Assembly (NCBI GenBank): GCA_050250815.1
Contig: JBFWNY010000011.1
Coordinates: 1-64,000, forward strand
From: JAEUMD01 sp050250815
GTDB lineage: Bacteria > Pseudomonadota > Alphaproteobacteria > Rhizobiales > Hyphomicrobiaceae
Direction of reading: 5' to 3'
DNA length: 64,000 bases
A model generated the notes under the pieces. It was not told where the DNA came from and ran no database searches. It saw only the letters and a program-made list of their open reading frames with translations. Below are positions 29,701-38,468 of the stretch, piece by piece. A program made the translations under genes and the position numbers. Numbering within the stretch: the stretch's first letter is position 1; each line of letters opens with the position of its first letter.

Positions 29701-32107
29701 CGACGCGCCGCAGAAGGTGCGCTCCGGCGAGACCCTCACGGTTCCCGTTACGCTCGGTGGCCTTGCGGCTGGCGAGCAGGCGCGGCTGACGCTGGCGGCC
29801 GTCGATGTCGGCGTGCTCAACGTCACGCGCTACAAGTCGCCCGCACCCGAAACGTGGTTCTACGCGCAGCGGCGCCTGGGCACGGAGATCCGCGACTTCT
29901 ACGGCCGGCTGATCGACGGCATGCGCGCCGAGCGCGGTACATTGCGCTCGGGCGGCGACGGCGAAGGTGGCGTTGAGATGCAGGGCGCGCCGCCGGTCGA
30001 GGAAATCGTCTCGCTCTACTCGGGCATCGTCACCGTGGGTGCCGATGGCCGCGCCAGCGTGTCGTTCGATCTGCCGCAGTTCAACGGCGCCGTGCGTCTC
30101 ATGGCGGTCGCATGGAGCGGCGACAAGCTCGGCTCGGCAGCCAAGGACGTCATCGTGCGCGACGAGATCGCGCTGACGCTGACCTCGCCGCGCTTCATGA
30201 CTCTGGGTGACGAGGCCCGCCTGAGCTTGGACCTGCACAACGTCGAGGGCCCTGCCGCGCTCTACCAGCTCACCGTCGAGCGCTCACCCGCCGATGCGGA
30301 AGCTCCGACGCGCGAGCGCGTAGCCGACAAGGCCGTCGATCTAGCGAAGGAACAGCGGCGCGTGGAGCGCCTCGTCCTGAAGCCGTATGCCGTCGGCCTG
30401 TTCGCCTATGACGTGCGCGTCGCAGGCCCTGGCGGCATCGACGTGAAGCGCCGGCTTACGATCGACGTGAAGCCGCCGGCCGGCGACGTCCGCCGCACGA
30501 CGGTGGCGAGCCTCGCGCCCCATGGCGGCAGCCTCAAACTGTCACGCGACCTGCTGACCGACCTGATCGAGAGCCGCACGCGCATCAACCTGTCGGTCGG
30601 TCCCGACGCGCGCCTCGATGTGCCCGGTCTGCTGACGCAGCTCGACCGCTATCCCTATGGCTGTGCCGAACAGACCGTCTCACGCGCCTTGCCGCTCGTC
30701 TACGCCAACGCCGTCGCACAACGGCTCGGCATCGGCACGGACAAGGAACTCAAGGCCCGCATCGAGAAGGCCATCGAGCACGTGTTCGGCATGCAGGACA
30801 GCTCGGGTGCGTTCGGCATCTGGGGTCCGCAGACCGCCGATCTGTGGCTGACCGCCTACGTGTCCGACTTCCTGACGCGCGCCAAGGAGCAGGGCTATGC
30901 GCTGCGAACCGAACGGTTCGGTGCCGCCCTCGACCGCCTGCAGAACTTCGTCGCCTACGCGCAGGACTTCGAGAAGGGCGGCGAGGATCGCGCCTACGCG
31001 CTCTACGTGCTCGCACGCAACGGCCGCGCGCCGATCGGAGAGCTGCGCTATCTCGCCGACACGCGGCTCGACCGGCTGTCGAGCCCGCTTGCCAAAGCGC
31101 AGGTCGGCGCCGCGCTGGCCATGATGGGAGACAAGGAGCGCGCCGAGCGCGCCTTCACCTCCGCGATCGCAGCGCTCGACCGGGCGGAGCCCGACGCAAA
31201 CCTCGCAACGGCGCGCGGCGACTACGGATCGCACCTGCGTGATGGCGCCGCACTCGTCACGCTGGCATCGGAGACGGGCACGGCCAAGTCGGCCGCCCCG
31301 CGCCTGCTCGACGTCATCGCGCGGGCTCAGGCGCAGCGCAGCTACACGTCCACGCAGGAGCAGGCGTGGCTGCTGCTAGCCGCCAACGCCGTCGCCAAGG
31401 AAGCGAGCGAGGCACGCGTCACGCTCGGCGGTGCGCCAGTAACCGCACCGCTGCTGCGGCCCTTGACGCCTGCTGAAATCAGCCGCGACGGCGGCCTCAG
31501 CGTCGTCAACGAGGGTAGTGCCGCCATCGACGTCGTCGTCTCCGTCATCGGCGCCGCGCTGACGCCCGAGCCCGCGATCTCGAAAGGCTTCGTCATCGAG
31601 CGCAGCTACTACACGCTCGACGGCAAGGAAGTGCCGCTTGCAAGTGCCACCGGCGGGAGCGCGACGCTCGCGCAGAACGACCGGCTCGTCGTGGTGGTGA
31701 AGGTGACGACCAAGGAAGCGGGCGGTCGCGTTCTTCTGGTTGACCGGCTGCCTGCGGGCCTCGAGATCGAGAACCCGCGGCTCGTTCAGTCTGGTGACCT
31801 CAAGTCGCTGCCGTGGCTCGCCGGCACGTTGAGCCCCGAGCACGCGGAGTTCCGCGACGACCGCTTCGTCGCCGCCTTCAACCTGTTCCCCAAGCGCAAC
31901 GGGGAGAATGGCGAAGACAACGGTGCCGCCCCAACGTCGGCCGACGGTCAGAACGCGGCCGAGCGCATCGGGACGGCCGCCTACATCGTTCGCGCCGTGA
32001 CGCCGGGCACGTTCGTGCATCCCGCGGCAACGGTGGAAGACATGTACCGGCCCGAGCGCCACGCGCGTTCCGCCGCCGGCACGCTGACGATCACGGGCAA
32101 GGAGTAG
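26729..32107 (+). CDS. Bacterial alpha-2-macroglobulin (YfaS/ECAM-like protease trap)
   Basis: A very large (1792 aa) secreted or membrane-tethered protein thought to trap foreign proteases that breach the outer membrane. The N-terminus is hydrophobic (LLRTLLALLAIALAVPAMLA). Repeated macroglobulin-like beta domains and a bait region follow, then the thioester motif CAEQ (Cys near residue 1312, in RYPYGCAEQTVSRALPLVYA) within a complement-like helical toroid. The thioester is intact, so covalent capture should be possible. No lipobox is evident. The partner gene for PBP1C follows after 8 bp, the conserved yfhM-pbpC pairing. ATG 26729 is used; ATG 26738 is also possible. Confidence 0.94.
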   Translation: MTAMSKPFHVRLLRTLLALLAIALAVPAMLALDAGIVRAEKTAFAHKGLAKDAERYETYLRSHWRPGRKRAAEFVSLGQRGLTKDARAASGNFALAVVAEPDLAPAWMGLAQALLAIAPDPNKGSERYDLPVNASAAAYIAYQRARDDTTRAAALSILGDALKRRAFWRPAIESLKASVALVADSGVQARLDALGAEHGFRMVDYRTDAEAQSPRICLQFSEALARGQVDFAKFVTVGGNDPTAVSPENKQLCIEGLKHGERYEIGLKAGLPSDIGEVLSKNVAIAVYVPDRKPSVRFTGRAYVLPSRGQQGIPLVSLNTSEIAVSIYRIGDRSLAATLQNGDVDRQLSTWDVETIQQRSGEKIYSGTLPVSDKLNAEVTTAVPVGDAVGTLKPGVYVMVAKPARNADPNAYTVATQWFVVSDLGLTAFTGADGIHVFVRSLATTAPVAGASIRLVARNNEVLATANSDDKGHVGFAAALAKGEGGLQPAILVAEKDAGAEYAFLDLTTAAFDLTDRGVKGREAPGPIDGYLYAERGVYRPGETVHLTGLARDASAKADATPLTLIVSRPDGVEHRRLLLPDQGLGGRSYSMALSSAAMTGTWRARLHADPSSPAIAQTAFLVEDFMPERLDMTLSPPPGALSTQEAKSVRVAGRYLYGPPAANLALEGDIVVKTAPGGLAAFPGYSFGLAEEVVNSVRAPLSNLVNTSADGTADVSVALPPIPDTAKPLEAEVLLRLREPGGRAIERSLKLPVAATRNRIGIKPLFKADQLGDEKTAATFDVIHIDADGTPVEAKGANWQLLRLETSWQWYSRDGSWSYEAVTFTRKIASGTVDIPVAAPARIEASVGYGRYRLEVTTSGTQSAASSVAFNAGWYASADNPDSPEALDVALDKASYSAGETAKLRIATKYAGKALVAVLGSGLHTMQEIDVPKGGTEVSIPVAADWGAGAYVTALMYRPMDEQLKRMPGRSLGIAWLGLDQKSRTLTVSLDAPQKVRSGETLTVPVTLGGLAAGEQARLTLAAVDVGVLNVTRYKSPAPETWFYAQRRLGTEIRDFYGRLIDGMRAERGTLRSGGDGEGGVEMQGAPPVEEIVSLYSGIVTVGADGRASVSFDLPQFNGAVRLMAVAWSGDKLGSAAKDVIVRDEIALTLTSPRFMTLGDEARLSLDLHNVEGPAALYQLTVERSPADAEAPTRERVADKAVDLAKEQRRVERLVLKPYAVGLFAYDVRVAGPGGIDVKRRLTIDVKPPAGDVRRTTVASLAPHGGSLKLSRDLLTDLIESRTRINLSVGPDARLDVPGLLTQLDRYPYGCAEQTVSRALPLVYANAVAQRLGIGTDKELKARIEKAIEHVFGMQDSSGAFGIWGPQTADLWLTAYVSDFLTRAKEQGYALRTERFGAALDRLQNFVAYAQDFEKGGEDRAYALYVLARNGRAPIGELRYLADTRLDRLSSPLAKAQVGAALAMMGDKERAERAFTSAIAALDRAEPDANLATARGDYGSHLRDGAALVTLASETGTAKSAAPRLLDVIARAQAQRSYTSTQEQAWLLLAANAVAKEASEARVTLGGAPVTAPLLRPLTPAEISRDGGLSVVNEGSAAIDVVVSVIGAALTPEPAISKGFVIERSYYTLDGKEVPLASATGGSATLAQNDRLVVVVKVTTKEAGGRVLLVDRLPAGLEIENPRLVQSGDLKSLPWLAGTLSPEHAEFRDDRFVAAFNLFPKRNGENGEDNGAAPTSADGQNAAERIGTAAYIVRAVTPGTFVHPAATVEDMYRPERHARSAAGTLTITGKE

Positions 32108-32115
32108 ATCGCAGC

Positions 32116-34410
32116 ATGCCGGCTTGCAGTAACGAGACAGCGGCCGGCGCCGACAAGACCGAGGCGCCGGCGACCTCTCCGGCGGTGATGCCCCCCGTCG
32201 CCGCGGAGCCTGCGGCGCGCCGCGCGATGCTTCGTCCTCTGCTCGTGCGGCGCGCCGTCCTCAGCTTCGCCCTCACGCTATCGGCAACGCTCGCCGGCGT
32301 TGGCATCGTCCTCCACGAGGCCGAGCAGCGCATGGGGCCGCCGCCACTCGCCGCCGCCGACGATCTTTCCACCATCGTCGTCGATCGCGACGGCCGCCTG
32401 CTGCGCGCCTTCACGACGGAAAGCGACCGCTGGCGGCTGCCCGCCACACGAGCCGACGTCGATTCCCGATACCTCACGCTGCTGGTCACCTACGAGGATC
32501 GCAACTTCGCGACGCATGGCGGTATCGACTACGCTGCGCTCTTACGCGCCAGCTGGCAGCTCGTCCGCAACGGCCGCATTGTTTCTGGCGCGTCCACGCT
32601 CACCATGCAGGTCGCGCGTCTCCTGGAAGGGAGGCACGAGCGCTCGGCAATGGGCAAGCTGAAGCAGATCGTGCGTGCCCGGCAGCTCGAGCGAGCACTG
32701 TCAAAGGATGAGATCCTCGATCTCTATCTGCGTCTGGCGCCGTTCGGCGGCAACCTCGAGGGCGTGAGAGCCGCCTCGCTCGCCTACTTCGGCAAGGAGC
32801 CACGGCGGCTTTCGCTGGGCGAGGCCGCTCTGCTCGTCGCACTTCCGCAATCGCCCGAGGCACGACGCCCCGATCGCTTTCCAGGACGCGCGCGGCTGGC
32901 ACGCAAGCGCGTGCTGGAGCGGGCACTTGAAGCGGGGCTCATCAAGCCTGCCGAAGCGCGTCGCGCCAACGACGAACCGGTGCCGACGGTACGCCGCGCT
33001 TTTCCGATGCTCGCGCCGCACCTGGCGGAAGCCGAGGTCGCACGCGACAAGTCGCAGCGCATCCACGCGCTGACGCTCGACCGCACATTGCAGCGCAGCC
33101 TGGAGACGCTCGCCCGCGACGGCGCACAGGCCGCCGGCCAGCGGCTGTCCACCGCGATCCTCGTTGCCGATCACACCAGCGGAGAGATACTCGCCCACGT
33201 CGGCGCTGCCGACTATCTCGACGGCCAACGCTTCGGCGCTATCGACATGGTCGAGGCCGTGCGCTCACCCGGGTCAACGCTGAAGCCCTTCATCTACGGC
33301 CTCGCCTTCGAGCAGGGTCTCGCCCATCCCGAAACGCTGATCGAGGACCGCGCGACGCGCTTCGGCAGCTACAGCCCCAAGAACTTCGACGAGGAATTCC
33401 GCGGCACCGTCACCATCCGCCACGCGCTCGCTCATTCCCTCAACATCCCAGCGGTGAAGGTGCTCGACCGGGTCGGACCGGGCCGCCTCTATGCGCGTTT
33501 CTCAAGGGCCGGCTACCGACCCGAGCTGCCCGAGGCGAGCGAGCCGGCCCTGCCGATGGCGCTCGGTGGCGTCGGGCTGACCATGCGCAGTCTGACAGGG
33601 CTTTATGCTGCTCTCGCGCGCGGCGGCGATCCCATCATGTTGCGTCACCGGAAGAGCGACATCGCCGCCGAAGCGACCGCGTTGAGGCGCGGACGGCCCG
33701 AGCCCCGCTCGCGCCGCCTGCTGTCGCCGGTCGCCGCCTGGTACGTGACCGACATCCTGAAGGACGCACCGCCGCCAGCGAGCGCGCGCGGCGGCCGCAT
33801 CGCCTACAAGACCGGCACCTCGTACGGCTACAGGGATGCCTGGGCGATCGGCTACGATGGCCGTTACGTGGTCGCGGTCTGGGTCGGCCGGCCCGACAAC
33901 GCGGCAACCCCCGGATTGATGGGCCATGCCGCGGCCGCGCCCATTCTGTTCGACGCGTTCGCGCGCGTCGCCCAGACGCGGGAACCCCTGCTGTCTACGC
34001 CGCCCGGTGCCATGCGCGTCGCGGGCTCGGACCTGCCGCCGCCGCTGAAACGCTTCCCCGAGCCGGGCGCGGAGCGCGCCACCGGCCCGTTCGCGGAGGC
34101 GCCGCTGCTCATCGCCTTCCCCCCCGACCGCTCCGAGGTGGCTGTTGCCGAAGCCGAGGCAGGTATCAGCCCGCCTGCGGCCAGCGCGCAGCCTGTGGTC
34201 GAGGCCGAGGCCTCCCCACTGCTCGAGCCGGTCATGCTCAAGGCCGAAGGCGGTACGCTGCCGCTGACGTGGCTCGCCGATGGCGCCCCGATCGGAACCG
34301 AGCCCCACAAACGCCACCTCGTCTGGCAGCCCCCCGGCAAGGGCTTCTTCAAACTGTCCGTCATTGACGCGAAAGGCCGCGTCGACCGCGTCACCGTCCG
34401 ACTGCGCTGA
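32116..34410 (+). CDS. pbpC: Penicillin-binding protein 1C (bifunctional)
   Basis: Class A PBP polymerising glycan and cross-linking peptides; it pairs with alpha-2-macroglobulin, presumably to repair the wall where proteases have entered. The 764-aa protein has a cytoplasmic tail and TM (LSFALTLSATLAGVGIVLHE), a glycosyltransferase domain (EDRNFATHGGID and GASTLTMQVARLL) and a transpeptidase with SxxK (SPGSTLKPF, Ser387), SLN and KTGTSYGYRDAW (Lys near 565). The C-terminal biPBP_C domain is present (TLPLTWLADGAPIG). All catalytic residues are intact. It starts 8 bp after the A2M stop, so one operon. Confidence 0.96.
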   Translation: MPACSNETAAGADKTEAPATSPAVMPPVAAEPAARRAMLRPLLVRRAVLSFALTLSATLAGVGIVLHEAEQRMGPPPLAAADDLSTIVVDRDGRLLRAFTTESDRWRLPATRADVDSRYLTLLVTYEDRNFATHGGIDYAALLRASWQLVRNGRIVSGASTLTMQVARLLEGRHERSAMGKLKQIVRARQLERALSKDEILDLYLRLAPFGGNLEGVRAASLAYFGKEPRRLSLGEAALLVALPQSPEARRPDRFPGRARLARKRVLERALEAGLIKPAEARRANDEPVPTVRRAFPMLAPHLAEAEVARDKSQRIHALTLDRTLQRSLETLARDGAQAAGQRLSTAILVADHTSGEILAHVGAADYLDGQRFGAIDMVEAVRSPGSTLKPFIYGLAFEQGLAHPETLIEDRATRFGSYSPKNFDEEFRGTVTIRHALAHSLNIPAVKVLDRVGPGRLYARFSRAGYRPELPEASEPALPMALGGVGLTMRSLTGLYAALARGGDPIMLRHRKSDIAAEATALRRGRPEPRSRRLLSPVAAWYVTDILKDAPPPASARGGRIAYKTGTSYGYRDAWAIGYDGRYVVAVWVGRPDNAATPGLMGHAAAAPILFDAFARVAQTREPLLSTPPGAMRVAGSDLPPPLKRFPEPGAERATGPFAEAPLLIAFPPDRSEVAVAEAEAGISPPAASAQPVVEAEASPLLEPVMLKAEGGTLPLTWLADGAPIGTEPHKRHLVWQPPGKGFFKLSVIDAKGRVDRVTVRLR

Positions 34411-34505
34411 AAGGGAAGGCCCCTCGCGGCGAGGTGTCGCGGAGGTTCCCCCCGGCGAGGCTTCCGAGTAAGTTTCCGGCGCGTGGCGCTTTGGCCAGGT
34501 CAGGA

Positions 34506-35651
34506 ATGCGGATGATGCAGGCAAGGGACAGGTCGAACACGCGCGGGGCGACCGTCCTGGTCTGCAGCTTGCTGTCCGCGCTCGTCGGCCTCGCAGCCTG
34601 CCGTCCGCAGCCGGTACCCAAGCTTGCTTCGCTCGGCGCCAAGATCGACGAGACCTCGGTCTCGGGCATTTCATCTGGCGCCTACATGGCGGGGCAGTTC
34701 CAGCTCGCGCACGGCGAGCTCGTTTCCGGTGCGGCCATAATCGCCGGCGGTCCCTACGGCTGCGCGGAAAGCCTGTTCGCCGATCTGATGCCGGGACCGG
34801 GCACCGCGTTCCTCAACCTCACCAAGGCGATCAATGGCTGCATGCTCAACGCCATGGCGCTGTGGGGCGTGCCCAACCCGCCGATGTTGGCCGAGAAGGC
34901 GCAACGGCTTGCCAGCGAAGGGCGCATCGCGCCGCTGCCACTGACCGCCAGCGACCGCGTCTATCTGTTCACCGGCCGGGAGGACCACACCGTCGTTCCG
35001 CCCATCGTGCAGGCGGCGGCCGCGTTCTACGCCGCCATCGGCGTGCCGGCCGACCGCATCCGCCTCGTTGCCAATCTCGCCGCCGGTCATGCCTTCGTAA
35101 CCGAGACCGAGGGCCTCAGCTGCGATGCCACCGGCAAGCCCTACATCGTCGATTGCGACTACGATCAGGCGGGCGATCTTCTTACCTTCATCTACGGTCC
35201 GCTCGTGCCGCGAGCCGAACGCGCGACCGGGCGCTACGCGCTTTTCGATCAGACACCCTTCACCGATGGTCTGCCCCAGCACGGCATGGCGGATGAAGGC
35301 GTCGTCTACATCCCTAGAACGTGCGAAGGCGGCGGGGAGCCCGCCAACACCCCGGGCGGCGCTCCGACAGGCTCGACGGGCTGCCGTGTTCACATCGCCT
35401 TCCACGGCTGCGCGCAGAACCGGATGCTGATCGGCGACGCCTTCATCGAGAAGACCGGCTTCGCCCGCTGGGCCGACACGAACCGCCTGATCGTGCTGTT
35501 TCCGCAAACGAGCACCAGCCCATTCAACCCGCAGGGCTGCTGGGACTGGTGGGGCTACACGGGCCGAGAGTACCTGACGCGCGAGGCACCGCAGATCGTG
35601 GCGGTGCGCCGGATGCTCGAAAGGCTTTCGCTTGTCCAGCGCCCGTCGTAA
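34506..35651 (+). CDS. Lipoprotein esterase of the PHB-depolymerase type
   Basis: A 381-aa predicted lipoprotein: signal peptide LVCSLLSALVGLAAC with lipobox LAAC, so probably anchored in the outer or inner membrane. The hydrolase has a lipase box SGISSGAYMAGQ (Ser nucleophile), TGREDHTVV (candidate Asp region) and, later, HIAFHGCAQN, the oxyanion-hole/FHGC block of extracellular PHB depolymerases, followed by NPQGCWDWWGYTG. Here that block lies C-terminal to the lipase box, the order of type 2 catalytic domains. No substrate-binding or linker domain is fused, so the natural substrate may be a short-chain ester or oligomer. Starts at 34506, 34512 and 34515 are all possible. Confidence 0.82.
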   Translation: MRMMQARDRSNTRGATVLVCSLLSALVGLAACRPQPVPKLASLGAKIDETSVSGISSGAYMAGQFQLAHGELVSGAAIIAGGPYGCAESLFADLMPGPGTAFLNLTKAINGCMLNAMALWGVPNPPMLAEKAQRLASEGRIAPLPLTASDRVYLFTGREDHTVVPPIVQAAAAFYAAIGVPADRIRLVANLAAGHAFVTETEGLSCDATGKPYIVDCDYDQAGDLLTFIYGPLVPRAERATGRYALFDQTPFTDGLPQHGMADEGVVYIPRTCEGGGEPANTPGGAPTGSTGCRVHIAFHGCAQNRMLIGDAFIEKTGFARWADTNRLIVLFPQTSTSPFNPQGCWDWWGYTGREYLTREAPQIVAVRRMLERLSLVQRPS

Positions 35652-35762
35652 GGGCCGTCGGGTAGACTGCGTCACGCTGATCCTGTAGCCCAGCTGTGGC
35701 ATTTGAAGTGAAGCTGCTCCAAGCCCGAGACGCGGGGCGATCATCCGGGGGGATGGAGACCG

Positions 35763-36779
35763 ATGCACCAGAACCAGATGTCATCCTCATCCGCTGTGCG
35801 GCACACCGTACGCGATGCCCAACGCTCGCGATGGCTCGCGGACGTTGCCATGGGCGTGGCGGCAATGATCGCCATCGTCGCAGCAAGCATTCTCGACCCG
35901 ATGGCACAGACGCATGACATCGATGCTCCCGACAAATCAGCTACCGGCGCGGGTGCTCCATCGACCTCCCGCTTCCTCGACCGCGAGAAAGTTGCGAGCT
36001 TCTACGTCGCGCAGCCCTGGTACTATCCCAGCAACGTCAAGCTCGAGCGCAACGACGGCACGAACCTGCTGCTCAAGCGCATGGGCTTCGACGGCGACAT
36101 GCTGATGCCGCCGATTGACGGCGGCGTGCGCTACATCGACTGGTTTGGACCGGCCGGCTTCATGGTCGACTTTCTGCACAACAAGGCGGTCGCGCGTCTG
36201 GGCAAGGGGGCGCACGGGCGCAAGATTTCGAGCCCCGTCATCGAGACGGTGGAGACCGAAGGCACGCTGAAGGGTGGACCGGCACCCGACAAGCTGAAGC
36301 TCACCGAGCTGTTCGACCGGTTCGAGTTCACGCACGGACAGAACATGCTGCTGTTCGGCGGCGTCATACGCTTCGGCGGGCTTTCGCCGCGCATCCGCCC
36401 CTACATCGGCGGCGGCGCGGGCGTGGCGGTGCCGCACGTCGAGGTCTGGTTCAAGGGCGAGAAACTCGAAAACCGAACCAACGAATACCAGTACACCGGC
36501 CCCGCCGCGAGCGCGATCGCGGGGCTGGAATTGCGCGTCGGCCGCATGTCGTACTTTCTGGAATACAAGCTATCGTGGGCCTCGATCTCGGGCGCGCTCA
36601 CCGGCAACGAGAGCTGGAAGAACTTCAATCTGCCGGGCGATTTGTGGCGCCAATTCTCAGGCTGGTGGAGCGGCGAGAAGCCGGCCTACGGCACGTTCCA
36701 CACGTCCTTCACGGCGCATCAGGCGGTCGGCGGCTTCGGCTATCGCATCACACCGGCACCGGCCGCGCCGGTGCCATAG
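35763..36779 (+). CDS. LpxQ-like outer-membrane beta-barrel (putative lipid A oxidase)
   Basis: A 338-aa protein with an N-terminal hydrophobic segment (MGVAAMIAIVAASILDPMAQ) and a beta-rich body. The sequence FEFTHGQNMLLFGGVIRFGG followed by IRPYIGGGAGVAVPHVEV and NEYQYTGPAASAIAGLELRV matches my memory of the rhizobial LpxQ family, outer-membrane oxidases that turn the proximal glucosamine of lipid A into 2-aminogluconate. It is longer than LpxQ, with extra sequence before the barrel and in a loop near ISSPVIETVETEG. GGAG stands 5 nt before ATG 35763. Activity is inference; a plain OmpA/OMP_b-brl barrel is the alternative. Confidence 0.6.
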   Translation: MHQNQMSSSSAVRHTVRDAQRSRWLADVAMGVAAMIAIVAASILDPMAQTHDIDAPDKSATGAGAPSTSRFLDREKVASFYVAQPWYYPSNVKLERNDGTNLLLKRMGFDGDMLMPPIDGGVRYIDWFGPAGFMVDFLHNKAVARLGKGAHGRKISSPVIETVETEGTLKGGPAPDKLKLTELFDRFEFTHGQNMLLFGGVIRFGGLSPRIRPYIGGGAGVAVPHVEVWFKGEKLENRTNEYQYTGPAASAIAGLELRVGRMSYFLEYKLSWASISGALTGNESWKNFNLPGDLWRQFSGWWSGEKPAYGTFHTSFTAHQAVGGFGYRITPAPAAPVP

Positions 36780-36786
36780 CTCCCCA

Positions 36787-37419
36787 TCAATCGAAGGAGG
36801 TGCGGCCGAGTTCGATACAGGGCCTTGTATCGCCATACGCGGCGAGTGCTTTAGCGCCCGTGCTCGGGCCGGGGTGGGCGGCCTCCAGCATGCTTGCGAT
36901 GAAGCAGTAGTATCTTGACTTGTACCGCATCAGGTCCCCAGCCGATCGGAAGCGCGCGCGCTTCAACCTATCCTCAAGCTCGGCGAGTGAAGCGCGCGCA
37001 GCAGGCAGAAGGCGCTGACGGAGAGCATGATGCGGACCGGACGCATCCGCACCGGCCGGAGCCTCGCCAGGACCGTGAAGAAGTGCCAACGTCGCCTCAT
37101 TCAACGCGACGAGCCGGTGGCACGATCTGTCCAATAGCGACGCGCGCGCACTGAGCGGCGCTTCGCCCTTGATGCGGCGCTGCTCTGCGAGCACCGCCGC
37201 GGCCAGGGTTCGAGGCGAAGCCTCCAGCGGCACCGAAGCAACCGCCGCAGCAAGGCGGGTCTTGTAGTCCGCACCAACGCGTCCTTCCGTCAGGTCCGAC
37301 AGGACAAGCACATCGCAGCTATCCGCACTGGAGAGATTTTCGGCTTCTTCGGCTCGACCCGGGCCGACGGGGGAAGCAAGGGCGCTTGTCAGTAATCCAA
37401 GTGCGACACGAAAGGGCAT
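36787..37419 (-). CDS. Secreted hypothetical protein with four mature cysteines
   Basis: A 210-aa protein I do not recognise. It begins with a signal peptide (MPFRVALGLLTSALASPVGP, then GRAEE). The mature part is helical and Ala/Leu/Arg-rich with four cysteines (DSCDVL, RSCHRL, YYCFIA, RPCIEL), an even number suited to two disulfides in the periplasm. No known domain was identified. ATG 37419 is preceded by AAGG; the open frame extends upstream into the M43 gene but that part looks non-coding. It lies 86 bp downstream of the M43 protease gene on the same strand, possibly co-transcribed, and is convergent with the LpxQ-like gene. Confidence 0.68.
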   Translation of the reverse strand: MPFRVALGLLTSALASPVGPGRAEEAENLSSADSCDVLVLSDLTEGRVGADYKTRLAAAVASVPLEASPRTLAAAVLAEQRRIKGEAPLSARASLLDRSCHRLVALNEATLALLHGPGEAPAGADASGPHHALRQRLLPAARASLAELEDRLKRARFRSAGDLMRYKSRYYCFIASMLEAAHPGPSTGAKALAAYGDTRPCIELGRTSFD

Positions 37420-37505
37420 GTGCTGCCTTGTCGCCCGCGCGGAGGATGCAGGCAATCCTTTGCCTCCAGGGTCGGTTTCGGGTCTCGTCAACATCCTTCC
37501 CGTAC

Positions 37506-38468
37506 TCACTGCATCTTGAGGATGGTGGAGATGACCGACGGCTGGTCCGCCGATCGCGAGACGGCGGCGACCTCGGGGCCGAGCAGACCGGCGCGGAACA
37601 GCGGCAGGAACGCCTGGATCCGCTGGATCTGCCCGGTGCTGAACTGATTCATGCAGGCATCGTCGGTGTAATCCATGAAGTTCGTGATGGGGTCTGCACC
37701 CGCGCCCGAGCAAGAATCCTGACCGGTTGGGCAGCCATACGTCTCCGAGGCTTCGGCCGGCGTGTCGGTCACGACGTCACCCGGCTCATTGCAGCCGCCC
37801 TGGAACGTATGCAGCAGGCCCAGCCAATGGCCGATCTCGTGCACGGCAGTGTCGCCGAGGTTCCACGGCGCAGCACTGCCGCCGGGCAGCGATTGGTTCT
37901 GCACCACCACGCCGTCCATCGCCGGCTGAAGCGCGTTCTCCCACGGGAACGTCGCCCAGCCGAGCAGACCGCCACCTTCGGCGACGTAGAGATTGAGCGA
38001 TGTCGTCGTCTCCATGCCGAGCGCCGTCTTGGCGGCAACCTCCTCCTCGGTCTGGATGCGCATGCGATACCACTCGGGCTTGTCGTGCCAGGCAATGCTG
38101 GCCTTCGTGAAGCCGATCCGCAACGGCGTGTAGGCCGCGTTCAGAACATCGATCTGACTTTCGATCCACGCCTCGGGAATCTTGCCCTCGTTGCCGGCAT
38201 GGATGACGTGGACGTGCATGCGAATGACGAGCGGCTGTGTGACGCTGACGCCGGCGGTGCGGGCGGCGGTCGCCTGACGGCTGGTGCGCAGGCGTACGAT
38301 GAGACTTGGGTCGGGCGTGCCGCAGCGCAGGCCCTGTGATCCGAATGCCTGGCGGCTTGCAAAACTGCGACCACCAACCGTGACACCGCCATCCTGGGCA
38401 GTTGCAGTTCGCGAAATAAGAAGTGCGCTCGAACAACCGCAGCCGATGAGGAATTCCCTGCGACGCAT
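37506..38468 (-). CDS. Secreted M43-family zinc metalloprotease (pappalysin/ulilysin-like)
   Basis: A 320-aa protein with a twin-arginine-like leader (MRRREFLIGCGCSSALLIS). The catalytic motif is VHEIGHWLGLLHTF (zinc ligands His210, His214, His220; Glu211), followed by a Cys-rich stretch (ETYGCPTGQDSC) and a Met-turn NFMDYTDDACMNQF, exactly the M43 metzincin arrangement. Members such as ulilysin cut proteins outside the cell. The RRxFL motif suggests Tat export of a folded, metal-loaded enzyme, though Sec export is possible. ATG 38468 follows GGAG. A possible promoter (TTGACC-N17-TAGCCT) lies just upstream. Confidence 0.9.
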   Translation of the reverse strand: MRRREFLIGCGCSSALLISRTATAQDGGVTVGGRSFASRQAFGSQGLRCGTPDPSLIVRLRTSRQATAARTAGVSVTQPLVIRMHVHVIHAGNEGKIPEAWIESQIDVLNAAYTPLRIGFTKASIAWHDKPEWYRMRIQTEEEVAAKTALGMETTTSLNLYVAEGGGLLGWATFPWENALQPAMDGVVVQNQSLPGGSAAPWNLGDTAVHEIGHWLGLLHTFQGGCNEPGDVVTDTPAEASETYGCPTGQDSCSGAGADPITNFMDYTDDACMNQFSTGQIQRIQAFLPLFRAGLLGPEVAAVSRSADQPSVISTILKMQ

